Shown one piece after another: positions 1 to 11,314 of a stretch of DNA of 64,000 nt. Position numbers and translations under genes: made by a program. The notes beneath the pieces were generated by a model that was not told where the DNA came from, searched no databases, and worked only from the letters and a program-made list of their open reading frames with translations. The stretch is from assembly GCA_025024175.1 (NCBI GenBank), contig QCXZ01000086.1, positions 19,372,245 to 19,436,244 on the forward strand, written 5' to 3'. The DNA is from Rhyzopertha dominica. Its lineage: Eukaryota; Arthropoda; Insecta; Coleoptera; Bostrichidae. Numbering within the stretch: the stretch's first letter is position 1; every line of letters begins with the position of its first letter.

Positions 1-159
1 GTTCTGCCCCGCCAATTATATAAATGTACTCAAACGGCCGTTACTTTACGAATATGCTTCGTATATATAATTTTCGAAAATGTGTAGCCGAATATAAATG
101 GCTTTATAGCTTAAAATTCTTAAGTTATATCATACTTTTATTTAAGTTTCTATTATCTT

Positions 160-300
160 TTAAACTTTATTTAAATTCGCCATGCGTGTTTGAATCTCGT
201 TCATTTTGAGTTAGACCGCGTCGATTTTGGATATTGGATAGACGTTTCGCCCGCTCATGTGAAGGGCATCATCATGATTTTAGAATTTGGTTGTGCCATA
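160..300 (-). mobile_element. Penelope-like element end relic (hammerhead-like motif)
   Basis: Read on the minus strand, 276-241 gives a TGATGA box (274-269), a GCCC/GGGC stem (267-264 with 252-249), then GAAACGTC. This order resembles the hammerhead-ribozyme-like ends of Penelope-like retroelements and matches the arrangement at 6967-7000, which directly follows Penelope-like coding sequence. One core base departs from the hammerhead consensus (A in place of C before TGATGA) and there is one extra base before stem II. No coding part is visible here. The rest of 1-709 is AT-rich with no recognisable feature. Confidence 0.4.
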
Positions 301-709
301 TTGGGTGTTATCTAAAAAAATCTAAAAAAAATCTGACAAAATTACTAGACCTTTTAATCTTATAAAACAAATACATGTTCATAGATGCTATAAATTGTGC
401 GCAAACTCATAATATGCTGAGTAAAACGATATCGATATTTTAAACCTTCTGCAGGAGCCAGGTAATGCATATCATAGGTCTAATGCAGCAAATAATTTTA
501 TAGCGTAAAGTTATTTACATTTTTTTTCCAAAATACTCTCTGATAAAAGAATTGTATCACAAATTTTAAAGGCGGCGTTTGAAGTTTTATTGATGCATTG
601 AATATGTTCGATCTCAGTCTTTCTAATATGTAAACAGTGATTGGGTATCACAAAATTTAGTAGTATTCTAGCTACAAGGTAAATTAATAAAGTTTATTTA
701 TTATATATA

Positions 710-3505
710 CAGGGTCGCTACAAAATATGGAACCAGCAACATACTCCAGGTTCTGTTAGACCGATTTTTCTGAAATTGCACATGGGCCTATGGGCAATTA
801 AAATGCATTTTCTGGAATTTTTTGAACTCCATGTCAGCTCTCGTTTCCGAAATATGGACTCAAGTTTCATTTTTTAAATGGGAAGGGGGTCAATAGGCTT
901 ATCATTGAAAAGGACATTTTTTCCTGATTTCAAAAATGTATCACACTTGTACAATTTATTGCTTCTGAGTTAAGAAAAGTGCAAATACTATAATTGAGCC
1001 TGACCAAGAACGAAAGGAATGAAAACAATCATGGGCGTACCGAAGGGGGGGCAAGGAGGGCAGCTGCCCCCCCTGGACCTGGACTGCCAACTCTGCGCCC
1101 TTCCCAAGTTCCATACATTTAGCTGATTAATTAAGTATGTATTTACGAAATTGTTAATGCAGTAAATTTTATAGACAAGCGTGTTTCACAATTTTTATCC
1201 AGAACTCATATTTGACCTATGCAAATGACATTCAATAAGTTGTTGTCAAACGGTTTTCAAGCTTATTTTGGTCAGGAGTTATAATACGATTTCTACTTTG
1301 TTCAGTTTTTCTAATATGTTTTCTTATAGAGATTGTTCAACTATGCATTATTCTGTTATGTGGAATACCCAGAATCGGTCACATATTTGTATTTGGCGGT
1401 AACTCCAATCTTCTTAGTTCCAAATTTCAAAATTAATCCAGAGAAACAAAAACTTTCAAAAATATCAGTTATTTCGAGCAAACATCCATCCGAACTAAGA
1501 GTTAAGAAACTATATTTAACATAAGTTTTAAGAATCCAGTTATAAGCACGTATTAAATCCCGGTGTGCTGTTAAAATGCCAATATACACAAGACTTTTTG
1601 AAAAACGGATTGAATATATCTCAGTTTATTTAAATGAGGCTTAATTTGGTTAAAATATTAAGTGCTGGGTTAATTCTTGGAAGAAGTGCACTGCCGGACT
1701 ACGGAGGTTAGCTTAACTTAAAAAAAATAGCTAAATGAAAAATGCGATAATCAAATAAACCCAAAGCTCAGTCTAAATAAAATATGGTATATTCTGTACT
1801 GTTTCAAACAAAGCATAATTTTATGCAACTATCTAATTTTGATTTTACACAGTACCTACTCATAATGTGTACAAAATCGTCGTCGAACATTGAGATGTAA
1901 TATGCTATCATTTTGCTGGTGTGTTGCGGTATCTGGTTATTATCTAGCACTAATGTAATCGACTCAAAAGCACTATTTTCGATTTATGCCCTGGTCATTA
2001 TTTTAGCCAAAGAGCAAAAAGACGTACTCAAATTGGATCTATTTAAAATAGCAGATTAATGCGATCACGGTTTTTAATCCAAAATTTGCTAATGTCTAAG
2101 TTTAATGGAGTATTATCGATATGCTCATATTCAGTTTCAGATGTCGATATTAGGCGCTTTAAGCATATAAACTATGCATATATATTTAAAGTTAAAAACA
2201 TAAATTACTTTTACGTCACATAAAAATTGCCGCAGAAGTATAACTTACATTGCCATAATAAGATTAATTGATCATAAAGGAATACCTACATTTGTAATAA
2301 TTTATACTGTGCCTTTAATTAGTAATCCCTGCAGATTTCAGTATAGTTAAGTAAATTCCGTAAAAATGCATTTTTGGCGATATTGAGCCATATTTTGCAA
2401 ATCATTGACAGCCAACAAGATGAATATAATATATGAATGGATTTTTGCAGTTTAAGAACAATAACAATTACCATTTTTCCTTGACTGGTGATAATTTTTC
2501 TTAGTTTGATCAATTTATTGCGAATCGGGTACCCAAAAAGTAAAAAAAAACATGATTCCGTGAAAAATGCAGTATTTTTCAGATATACATTAGAGAAAAT
2601 GCTCGAAATGTTCTACATTTACTTCCTGGCAGTAATGCAGCCTTGAGTAAAAGTTTTCTAATGTTCTTTGTAACATATTTGGAGGTAAGTTCTGAATTTC
2701 TACCCTAATTCGTCCTTTAATATCTTCTGCATTATGTGGCCGATCAGCATAAATACGATTTTTCAGATACCCACACAGAAAGAAATCAAGCGGCGTCAGA
2801 TCAGGGGAACGTGCTGGCATTCTATCGCTCCACGCCTACCAGATGGGGCGGTGCACCATCTTGCTGAAACCAACCATATCTGTTCAGAACTTGACCGCAT
2901 TCATAAATAGGCCCAATAATGTGCTCACCGATAATACCTCACCAGACATTCACTTTCTGAGGGTCGTGTATGTTCCATCCAATATGGATTTGTGTCCGAC
3001 CAATATCTGCAATTATGTCTATTCTATCTTCATCTATCATGTTCATAGCAGTTTTGCAAAATTCTATCCTACGGTCGAAATCATCTTCGCTCAGTTCTTG
3101 TGGTAAGTGAATTTTGTATGGATGAAACTTTTCTTTTTTCAAAATTTTCTGAACTGATCTTCTGCTAATTTGGTGAGTGAGAGCACGGTGATGTACGGAA
3201 CACTTAAAATTCTCTTTCACATCTAAAAGGACATTCAAGCTACTTTCCTCACTCGTAGCAACCTTTAGACGTCCTGGTTTTTGACGATTCTTAACACCGC
3301 CGGTTTCGTCAAAACCTTGCAATGTTTTAATAACTGTCGATCTGGCAATTGGTTCACGATGTTCATGAATTGCATTGTAGAGTGCAACTACTTCCAAATA
3401 ACTTCGCTTTCTATCTCCATAACCAATCATCATGCAAATTTCGATGCGATCATGTTCAGTTAACTGATGAGGCATTGCAATTGCAAATAATAAAGTGAAC
3501 CTATT
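710..3505 (-). mobile_element. DD41D mariner-like transposon, minus strand, broken
   Basis: A TA dinucleotide (708-709) precedes the terminal repeat starting CAGGGTCGCTAC at 710. The repeat runs about 320 bp and matches, inverted, the end at 9377 and the ends of the copies near 38542-40291 and 43763-45544. Transposase relics lie at 3475-2939 (N-terminal helix-turn-helix region starting MPHQLTEHDR) and 2820-2590 (C-terminal SPDLTPLDFF block). The section holding the second catalytic Asp is deleted, so the copy is dead. Foreign DNA interrupts it at about 1031-2465, and the 5' terminal repeat is missing beyond 3505. Confidence 0.8.
1031..2465. mobile_element. Unclassified insertion inside the DD41D copy
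   Basis: Aligning this copy with the one at 43763-45544 shows about 1.43 kb of extra DNA between the terminal repeat and the transposase end. The insertion begins GGGCGTACC followed by runs of G and C (1033-1078), a composition often seen at hAT-type ends. The short word AACAAT occurs at both borders (about 1024-1029 and 2460-2465) and may be a target duplication. No coding region is recognisable inside. Class assignment is a guess. Confidence 0.35.
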
Positions 3506-4250
3506 TTTTTAATGAGGGTCTTATGATCTGTATGGTCATACATTTCCTGAAAAACCATATTATATTATGGCTATCAGGCCTTGCGCATGAAGTAATCTTG
3601 AGATAAGCCATGAAAGGTAGTCAAGCTGGTACCAGGTAACCGATTTTTCTTATTCATGTTGGATGGTGACAAATTATAGACATTGTGCAACAGATATACT
3701 TAAAAAAACTTGATATTTTTTTAAATTTTGTAACTCATGACGGACATTTGTTATTTTCCAAATGAAGATTTTATGTGTTCTAATTGCAACATTAAAATTG
3801 AAACATATTTGCCTGGAATATTCTGCTCTAGGGAAATTTCAAATCTAAGTCTATGCAAACAGTATTAAAATGATTACGAAGTGCATTCAGGAGATTGTCA
3901 GTCGAGTTCATTGCCTTTATGAGACATTCCGCCAGGTATTCTGGACTGACCCCTTTGATTGCGCACATAGTTCCAAAAGCTCGCACAGGGTGGTTAATTA
4001 GACCGTTCTCAATTTTCTTGGGATCTTGTAATCTACCTGAATTCATCCTAACAGCGGCTTTATGCTTTTTGCTTTCATTAGCTTAATTGTGGTGAAGGGT
4101 GCAGTACGATTAAGTGGATATATATAATGTCGTAGAACATATCACAGACCAAGTTGACGTCGTCTCATTCCTCTAGTTTTAACATTACAGTTGGAAGAAC
4201 TGAAGGGCCCCAGAATCTGTGCAAGACAAAATGCCAAACATCAGATCCAT
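3506..4250. other. No recognised gene; short open stretch on minus strand
   Basis: No feature is identifiable at 3506-3800. Between 4046 and 3828 on the minus strand there is an open 72-residue stretch with protein-like composition (contains GVSPEYLAECLIKAMN), but it has no splice context and I do not recognise it. It may be a fragment of a mobile element. Confidence 0.2.
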
Positions 4251-4870
4251 ATCTCCATATATTAATTATACGGGCATAGCGACAATCAAAGTAAAACAAA
4301 AGCTAAATATACAAGTTCCTGGAAACATGTTATGAGATGGTTTAAAATTTATTTAGTAGGCAGAACACAGAGGGTTGTAATAAATAACAAGTTAGGTGCT
4401 CTAGTAAAAGGAATAAAATTTGGAGTACCTCGAACTTTTTGAACCTTTATTATTTCCATATATTACGTCTTTGATATGCCAAGGTAGATTATGCACAGAA
4501 GGGCGCACTTCTGTAGCCAATAACATCTAACTACGTATTTAAGTCGATAAAAACTAGTAATATACATAACTCCATACAGGAAATGAATAGAGATTTGGAA
4601 GCTATGTTGATGTATTCAAAAAAACATGGTTTGAAATGAACTGAGAAGTGTTTAGTTATTAGGGTGAAGTTGAAAAGACAGATTTGTGTAATGTCGAAAA
4701 AAGACAAGTGTGGAAAGATGGAAAAGAGGACGGTTTAAGCAGTGCGAGGTATATGGGATACTCAAACCAGTTATGGTGGCTTTCAATATCAAAATAACCT
4801 TGTTCCCCTTTGAGTATTGTAACAATCAAGGGGGTAGGAAGTCTATACTTACCGAACTGCAATAAGCAGA
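4250..4870 (+). mobile_element. LINE reverse transcriptase relic
   Basis: Frame-broken translation around 4320-4440 gives YLVGRTQRVVINNK followed by KFGVPRTF, matching the usual LINE order YLxGRxQxVxxxx...GVPQGSxLGP. Further down, near 4600-4660, KHGLK and a degraded continuation resemble the block before the YADD-distal region. Several stops and frameshifts show it is dead. The family is not determined. Confidence 0.5.
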
Positions 4871-5229
4871 GCAGTAAGATGTAAAGGACTCAGGATAATT
4901 AGCAGATACTAATCGGGCAATTTTAAGAAAATAATTAAATAAAAATTCACGTGGAGCCAAAAGCATTTTGGTCGTTTACTTATAATAAACGAAAGGCATG
5001 TGTCGGCATTCCTATTGTTATGAATGATGGTAATAGTACAATATTTACTTCTTTCGATATTATTTAGTGTTTTTCGAAGTACTTTTAATCTGCCTTTGTT
5101 GATTTGAATCCCGTTCATCGCAGGAGTTCATCTTGAGTAGCTGTAAATAATTATGTAGTGTTCTCTCAATAACTGCGAACAATATTAGAAAGAAACACAA
5201 CCTATTTCAAAACAGGGAATTACTCCTGA

Positions 5230-5412
5230 TATGATACGGTTACAACAAGCGTTTTCAGTGATTTCAGCAAAGCTTTTGATAAACAAGATCACTTTATAAT
5301 NCTTAATAAATTGGAAGACATAGGTACGTGTGATTCTCTTCTTTCGTGGAGCTTATTTTTTTATAGGAGTCAGTTTATTAAGATTGGTAGTGTTACCTCT
5401 GATCAAGTAAAA
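5230..5412 (+). mobile_element. LINE reverse transcriptase fragment (left part)
   Basis: Translation gives FSDFSKAFDK then LNKLEDIG, LLSW and IGSVTSDQV, the palm-region signature (xDFSKAFDxVDHxxLLxKL) of Jockey/CR1-like non-LTR retrotransposons. It stops abruptly at about 5412, where an unrelated repeat begins. The C-terminal part of what is probably the same element resumes near 7090, so the LINE appears split by younger insertions. Confidence 0.65.
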
Positions 5413-6160
5413 AACCGCTGCAAATTGAATCAATACTTCCACATCCAATTGTCAAAATGACATTTACGTTTTTATTTCTTATACTATACGATTAGTAATC
5501 ATGTTTTGAGAATTTTTTCTCTGTAACAATTTTTTCTTAGACAAACAGTCCTCGTGATATTAGCAAAAATATATAAATTTTAAAATCGGTTTTTTCCAAA
5601 TAACTCGAAAATTATTAATTTAACAAAAAATTACAAGAGTGCTTTCCGATCAGAAATTTTATTTTCTACATAATACCAAAATTTAAAAAAAATCGTACGA
5701 GCAGGGTCCAAAATAGGTTTTTTGGAAATATTTCGAAAATGTCAAGATTTTGGACACTTTTTGTGAGAAATTTTATTTCTTATCTGATAATATTTTCATT
5801 TTTTGAATATATTAAATAAATTCGGAGATATTTAGGAAAAACAATTTTCTTTAAGTGACGCTTTTTTGCCAATATCTTTTAAACAGTTTGCTGCACCGAA
5901 AATTTATAAGAAGAATAACATACTAAAGCAAAAAAAGGGTAGTTGAGATTTATACGTTTGCCAAGTTTCAAGTTCATATATTATGTCTTTCGGAAGTTAT
6001 CATGTCCACAAACAAAACCACAGATACACAGACAAGAATTTTTTTTGTTCAAATTCAAATTTTTTGCGTTTTCGAACATTTTAAAGCGAATGAGCAAATA
6101 AAAATTTTTGAAAATTTTTTTTGCGATACAATCCTTCCCGTCCGTTGGATGTGGAAGTAA
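5413..6160 (+). repeat. Unclassified repeat family R2, copy 1
   Basis: This AT-rich repeat shares long near-identical stretches with 6160-6715, 7857-8195 and 42330-42990. Examples are TCGTACGAGCAGGGTCC and TTCGGAGATATTTAGGAAAA. Copy 1 begins with CTTCCACATCCAA (about 5440) and ends with its inverse TTGGATGTGGAAG (about 6143-6155), so it may be a short inverted-repeat element. No coding capacity is visible. Confidence 0.65.
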
Positions 6161-6715
6161 AATATATAAATTTTAAAATCGGTTTTTTCCAAAAACTCGA
6201 AAATTATTAACAACAAAATAATTACGAGAATGCTTTCTGATCAGAAATTTGATTTTCTATATAATACCAAAATATAAAAAAAGTCGTACGAGCAGGGTCC
6301 AAAATAGGTTTTTTGGAAATATTTAGAAAATGTAAAAATTTTGAATAAATTTTTTGAGACACTTTTTGTGGGAAATTTTATTTCCTATCTGATGGTATTT
6401 TCATTTTTTGAATATATTAAATATATTCGGAGATATTTAGGAAAACCGTTTTCTTTAAGTGACGCTTTTTTGCTAATATCTTCTAAATAGATGGCTGCAC
6501 CGAAAATTTATAAGAGCGAATAATACTAACAGTTATACTACTAATCACATACTAAAACGAAAAAATTAAAATTTGCAAAAAGGGTAGTTACCCCCCAATT
6601 TCGCCCCCTTCCCGATACCCTACTTACCCCACAAATAGGTCGCTTTGGGTAGTTAAGATTTATACGTTTGCCAAATTTCAAGTTCATGTATTAGGTCTTT
6701 CAAAATTTATTGTGT
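6160..6715 (+). repeat. Unclassified repeat family R2, copy 2
   Basis: It lies directly behind copy 1 in the same orientation and lacks the first 100 or so bases of the family. Its 3' part contains a C-rich tract (CCCCCAATTTCGCCCCC, about 6590) also present at about 42900. It runs into Penelope-like coding sequence at about 6716. Confidence 0.6.
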
Positions 6716-7020
6716 CCACAAACAAAACCCGTCACACCATCATATTCGAGGAAGCACAAATGCTGCCGAGGGAAGCGAGATTCTGGCCGAGAGTGTACAA
6801 GGAAGCCATCGAAATCCAGAAGAACCCGCACAATTACAACCGAGACCGGGGCATTGAACTACCTGGAATCTGGAAACCGGTCATGCGTAACAACGCCCAC
6901 GCGTCAGTGACCCGGACGGGTATAAATACCCGAGCGGACTAGGAGACTTCAGTTTCAGAGCTACTTCTGAGGAAGACACCGACATGAGTGTCGAAACGTC
7001 AAGGTCTAATAACCAACGTG
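6712..7020 (+). mobile_element. Penelope-like retroelement 3' end
   Basis: The reading frame contains REARFWPRVYKEAIEI, NPHNYNRDRGIELP and WKPVM, the conserved tail of Penelope-like elements after the GIY-YIG endonuclease. It ends at 6942. Directly downstream at 6967-7000 is a hammerhead-like core, annotated separately, as expected for the terminal repeat of these elements. Only the last 75 or so codons survive. The GC content is well above that of its surroundings, which suggests a recent or foreign insertion. Confidence 0.7.
6967..7000 (+). ncRNA. Hammerhead-ribozyme-like motif in Penelope-like end
   Basis: The order is CTGAGGA (6967-6973), one extra A, stem GACAC (6975-6979), loop, GTGTC (6988-6992), then GAAA (6993-6996). 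CTGANGA, a paired stem II and GAAA are the hammerhead core. Penelope-like elements are known to carry such motifs. The extra base before stem II departs from the strict consensus, so catalytic activity is uncertain. Confidence 0.45.
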
Positions 7021-7059
7021 GGAACTAACCCGGACAACAACATGTCATTGTTTAATGTT

Positions 7060-7790
7060 ACGCAATATCACTTACAAGAAATAAGAGCATTTTAAAATTT
7101 GATTTTTGCATAAATAGTAGTTTGGTAAATAGGACTTGGGTGTTTTATTGGATTCGAAGATGCTCTGTAGTGAACATTTTTCCTATACTGTTAGAAAAGC
7201 AAATAATAATCTTGGATTTATCTTTAGAATTTGCTCTGAACTTAAGAAATGGAAATCTTTTAATGCTTTGTTCAGGATTTACGTCAATAGTATTTTGAAC
7301 TATGTTTCGGTTATCGGGAATCTCCAGTGCATTGTATACATTAATAGCCTTGAGAGGATTCAGAATAGATTCCTTAGATATATCAATTAAAAACGTTATC
7401 TACTGACTTTTTTTTGTCTACTGACTACATTCGTAGTCTGCACCGCATTTGCAATGGTACGGCAGATATGTTGAGTATGCTGAATATTTTCATGCCTTCT
7501 GTGTATAACACTCGGTCCCATAGTTTGTTTAAAGTACCAGTACATTTCACTAACGCGTGTACAAACTTCCCACTTCTTAGAAGTATTAAGTCTTTAAATT
7601 CATTATACAGGTTAACTAATGCATACTTGAAATTTATATATTTCGTGATTATGCACACTCATTTCGCAGAAAGAGTTTTAAAGTTTTAAACTTTAGATTT
7701 TGACGATAATTGATATCTAAGATATCTCATTTGACCCCACTTATAATTATATAATATATAATAAAGGTCATTTTTGTACACGACCTTTTT
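7060..7790 (+). mobile_element. LINE reverse transcriptase C-terminus (right part)
   Basis: Near 7130-7390 the translation gives LGVLLDSKM, a leucine-rich segment and INSLERIQNRFLRYIN, the thumb/C-terminal region of Jockey/CR1-like reverse transcriptases. After a small frameshift, 7414-7689 continues with LHRICNG and YNTRSHSLFKVP, the classic LINE tail block. AT-rich 3' sequence follows to about 7790. It probably belongs with the fragment at 5230-5412. Confidence 0.65.
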
Positions 7791-7856
7791 TGTAGAGAAT
7801 TTTATGTAGATTATATTTTTTAGTTCGAGGCAGTAGTTTTTGAGTCATTAAGGAAT

Positions 7857-8195
7857 AATTGAAAAGCCTCTGCAAATTGAATCAATACTTCCAAATCAAA
7901 TGGTCAAAATGACATTTACGCTTTCATTTCTTATATTATACGATCAATAATGAGGTTTTGACCATTTATTCTCTCTACGCATTTTTTCTACGAAAAAAGG
8001 TTCTCGTGATATTAACAAAAATCCATAAATTTTTAAAATCGGTTTTTTCTAATTAACTTCAAAATTATTAACTTAACAAAAAATTGCAACAGTGCTTTTC
8101 GATCAGAAATTTGATTTTCTATATAATAACAAAATTTAAAAAAAAACGTGTGGACAGGGTCCAAAATCTAGTTTTTTGGAAATATTTCGTCTGCT
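7857..8195 (+). repeat. Unclassified repeat family R2, copy 3 (partial)
   Basis: It carries the family's 5' part (AAATTGAATCAATACTTCCA) and the block up to GGACAGGGTCC. It is truncated after about 8195. Confidence 0.6.
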
Positions 8196-8329
8196 CTGTT
8201 TCAAGCTTAGACTACCTGTTTCAGTGTTTATTCGAATTTTTGCAAATAACCTTTATTTTGAATGTTTGAATGTCTGGTGGATAAGTTTGACTTTCTAAAT
8301 TTTCGTCAATATTGCTCAGTCCCTAATAA

Positions 8330-9377
8330 TAACGGCAGGTTTTTTTTTAAAAAAGAGAAATTTCTTCCATACAAAATTCACTTATTACAAGAACTGAGCG
8401 AAGATGATTTCAATCGTAGGATAGAATTTTGCGAAACTGCTATGAACATTATAGATGAAGATAGAAGCATTTTAAACTGGATTATGTTTTCTGATGAAGT
8501 GACTTTTTACCTCAATGGCAATGTGAATAGACATAATTGCAGATATTGGTCCACATTGGATGGAACAAGTCCACACACAACACCTTCACAAAGTGAATGT
8601 CAGGTGTTGTATTATTGCGTCCTTCTGAACATATATGGTTTCAGCAAGATGGTGCACCGCCCCATTTCACAGTCAATGTTCGTGGATATTTGAATGCGAT
8701 ATCCAGACCGATGGAATGGTAGGCGCGGAGCGATAGAATGCCCAGCACGTTCCCCTGATCTGACGCCGCTTGATTTTCCTGTGGGGGTATCNGAAAAATT
8801 GTATTTATGCCAATCGGCCACATAATGCAGANGATTTAAATGNACGAATAAAGGCAGAAATTCAGAACTTACCTTCAAATATGCTACAAAGAACATTAGA
8901 AAACATTACTGCCAGGAAGTAAATGGGGAACATTTTGAGCATTTAGGGTACCCGATTCGCAATAAATTGATCAAACTAGAAGAAAATTATGACCAGTCAA
9001 GGAAAAATGGTAATACCTGGCATTTTTGTCTATTTTAGCGATAAAGAAAATTGTTTTCATTCTTTTCGTTTTTTGTCAGGCTCAATTATTGTATTTACAG
9101 TTTTCTCCACTCAGAAGCAATAAATTGTACAAGCGTGATACATTTTTGAAATCAGGAAAAAATATCATTTTCAATGATGTGCCTTTTGACCCCCCTCCCC
9201 ATTATTAAATATTCAACTTGTCCCCATATCTCGGAAATGAGAGCTGTCACGGAGCTGGAAAAAATCCAGAAAATGTATTTTAATTACCCATAGGCTCATT
9301 CATATGCACAATTTCAGAAAAATCGGTCCAACAGAACCTGAAATATCCTGCTGGTTCCCTATTTTGTAGCGACCCTG
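8330..9377 (+). mobile_element. DD41D mariner-like transposon, 5' truncated
   Basis: The transposase C-terminal two-thirds starts about 8340 (motif YKIHLLQELSEDDFNRR). FSDEVTFYLNGN carries the first catalytic Asp. The QQDG, SPDLTPLDF and YLKN blocks follow in shifting frames with several frameshifts and N bases. The terminal repeat ends at 9377 in CGACCCTG followed by TA (9378-9379). The N-terminus and 5' terminal repeat are missing. It is inverted relative to the copy at 710-3505. Confidence 0.75.
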
Positions 9378-9439
9378 TATGTCTAAATAAATAAATAAAT
9401 AAATGTAATAAGAATGAAGATGTTTGCCATTATGTTTTA

Positions 9440-10260
9440 TGAATACATGTGAGTAGCATAGACGTGGTCCGCAAAGGTGGCATTAGCACAGGTGCAGCGT
9501 CGGAATGCGTGCATGCAGGAAACGTGTCGGGGATGCAGGTCTGTCGTCAGAGGCGCTGTGCATCCTCGTGCGCGGCGCGTCCACGTGACGTGCCGAGTCT
9601 CTGTACTCGGTACGTAGGCTCGGTGCACCAGGTGGATGATCGGCGGCGGTCGAACGTCGGTTCGCGGCGCGACGCCGTCGCCATGTTGTTTAGGCAGGCG
9701 CGCGCCGTCCGATCGGGGACGCTGAGCGCCTGTCAGTCGACGCTCGCCCAACCCGCGCCCATCGCCGTCGTTTATTCACACAGCGATCGGTTATTCAAGA
9801 AAATGGGTGTAACGCGGGACAATTCAGAGCGGTAAGGTGTGAAAAGAAGAGGAACACGGGCGCCGGGGCATGGTGATAGGGCGTGGGGCGAGGCGGCTGT
9901 AGGCCGGTGGTGTTGTGTGGGGTACCGCGGACTCTAGCCCGGGAGCGAGCCAAGAGGCCGCGACCCGAAGCTGGCCACCGTCATGTCGCTGAATCAATAG
10001 TGCGCGAACGCCGTCCCCAACACCGACTCCGGATCCGTTGCGCCTCCATCACCATCGCTGGGTGTGCTGCCACCGGGGCATGGGCTGCCCCCCGGGTGCA
10101 CCGGGCACGTGTGCCAGCCTCTACCTTCATGGCCATTGATAAAGGTACTGGCGTGACGTCAACCCCTCCTGCACTTACTATCACTCGAATCAATATCATC
10201 ACGCTTTCAATCAACAAAACCAACCACCCACACCAGATATTCCCGAAAAACTGAAATCCC
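9440..10260 (+). promoter_or_regulatory. CpG-rich region, likely RGS promoter and 5' UTR
   Basis: Composition changes sharply from AT-rich repeat DNA to GC-rich sequence with many CG dinucleotides. Open frames here run on both strands and look composition-driven. The region contains a perfect CRE palindrome TGACGTCA at 10154-10161. It lies about 0.9 kb before the first RGS coding exon, which begins right after a splice acceptor, so an upstream noncoding exon is required. I place that exon here by inference; its donor is not fixed. 10261-11100 holds nothing further that I recognise. Confidence 0.5.
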
Positions 10261-11114
10261 TCGACCTCCCGATCACCAAAATTCGCGCTATCCGCAGTTG
10301 CAGTATTTATAGTTAGCCGAACCAGTATTGTAACGACACAAACGTGTGTAAGCAGGCTGTGCTACATTATTACACGCTGTTTTATCCACTTGACCCACTT
10401 TCGGCTGCTTAACGATTTTTACGTACACAGATACCCTCACAAACATTTCCCTACATTAGCATGCAAAGGAAAACAAACACCCAGTTCGATGGAGAAAAAG
10501 CGTTGTTGCTTAGAGTCTCTCTCCTGCTGAATGCCTACATAAATCGGCATCGGCCCCGTCTATCGATTTCCAATTTAGTCCCATTATTAAAATCCTCCGC
10601 CTTATCGCACTTCCCAAGCTATATATCGTACAACATGCAAAACGCCACTTAAGTTTCTTTTCCCCCTTTCGCTCCAAAAATTTTCGCCACGAGCCCACCG
10701 AGCATGGTCAAACGCTTTTCTCCCGCCTACTTGTATTATGCTGTTAAGCACAGGGGTGCATGAGATGCACGCATGTGCAATAATTAATATCAACATGCCA
10801 GTTAAAATTAAATCCAAAAGCCGGAGCAGTTTATTCTTCGGATGGCGTTCGTGGGAAGCGCATGTGCATCCTCCTCGGTAATGTGTCCGTGCTAAACAGT
10901 TAACTCAAATTTCCGCTCCAGCCAACCGGGAAAATGGATGGCCAGATACCCAACTCTGTAAATAAAGCACGACGATGTGGTGTTGACTTGGTGTTTGCCT
11001 CAACGAACAAGCCCCCGCGTAAAGCATGCTACGTGTCTTGGTGTTGAGTGTTTGACCGGATCCCGATCCTTCCCTGGGGCACTCCCGGCCCTAATGGCTC
11101 TTGTATTTTTCTAG

Positions 11115-11314
11115 ATGTCCTGTAGCGTAACTGAACGCGTACCAGAAAACAGAGCCGGGGCTGGAGGTTGCAGACTGCGAGGCTCCAGTAGCACTAGCCT
11201 TGCGGCACCCCCCAACTCGAAAGGAGGTACCGCTGGTGGTGCCTCTGAGCCTGGGGGAGCACTACGGCCTAGACCCTGCTGCCTTTGTTGGTGCTGTTGC
11301 TGCAGCTGCTGCTG
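11115..11314 (+). CDS. RGS coding exon 1: cysteine-string exon
   Basis: It encodes residues 1-66: a Gly/Ser/Ala-rich N-terminus, then RPRPCCLCWCCCCSCC. The donor GTAAGT is at 11315. The split codon TG|T adds one more Cys from the next exon. Cysteine strings of RZ-type RGS proteins are palmitoylated and hold the protein on membranes. The exon is GC-rich compared with the others. Confidence 0.9.

Noticed and set aside
9437..10254. Long open frames on both strands in the CpG-rich region, possible protein-coding exons
   Set aside because: Open frames overlap on opposite strands, have low-complexity Arg/Ala/Pro composition, no family resemblance and no convincing splice borders. Best explained by GC content at a promoter/5' UTR.
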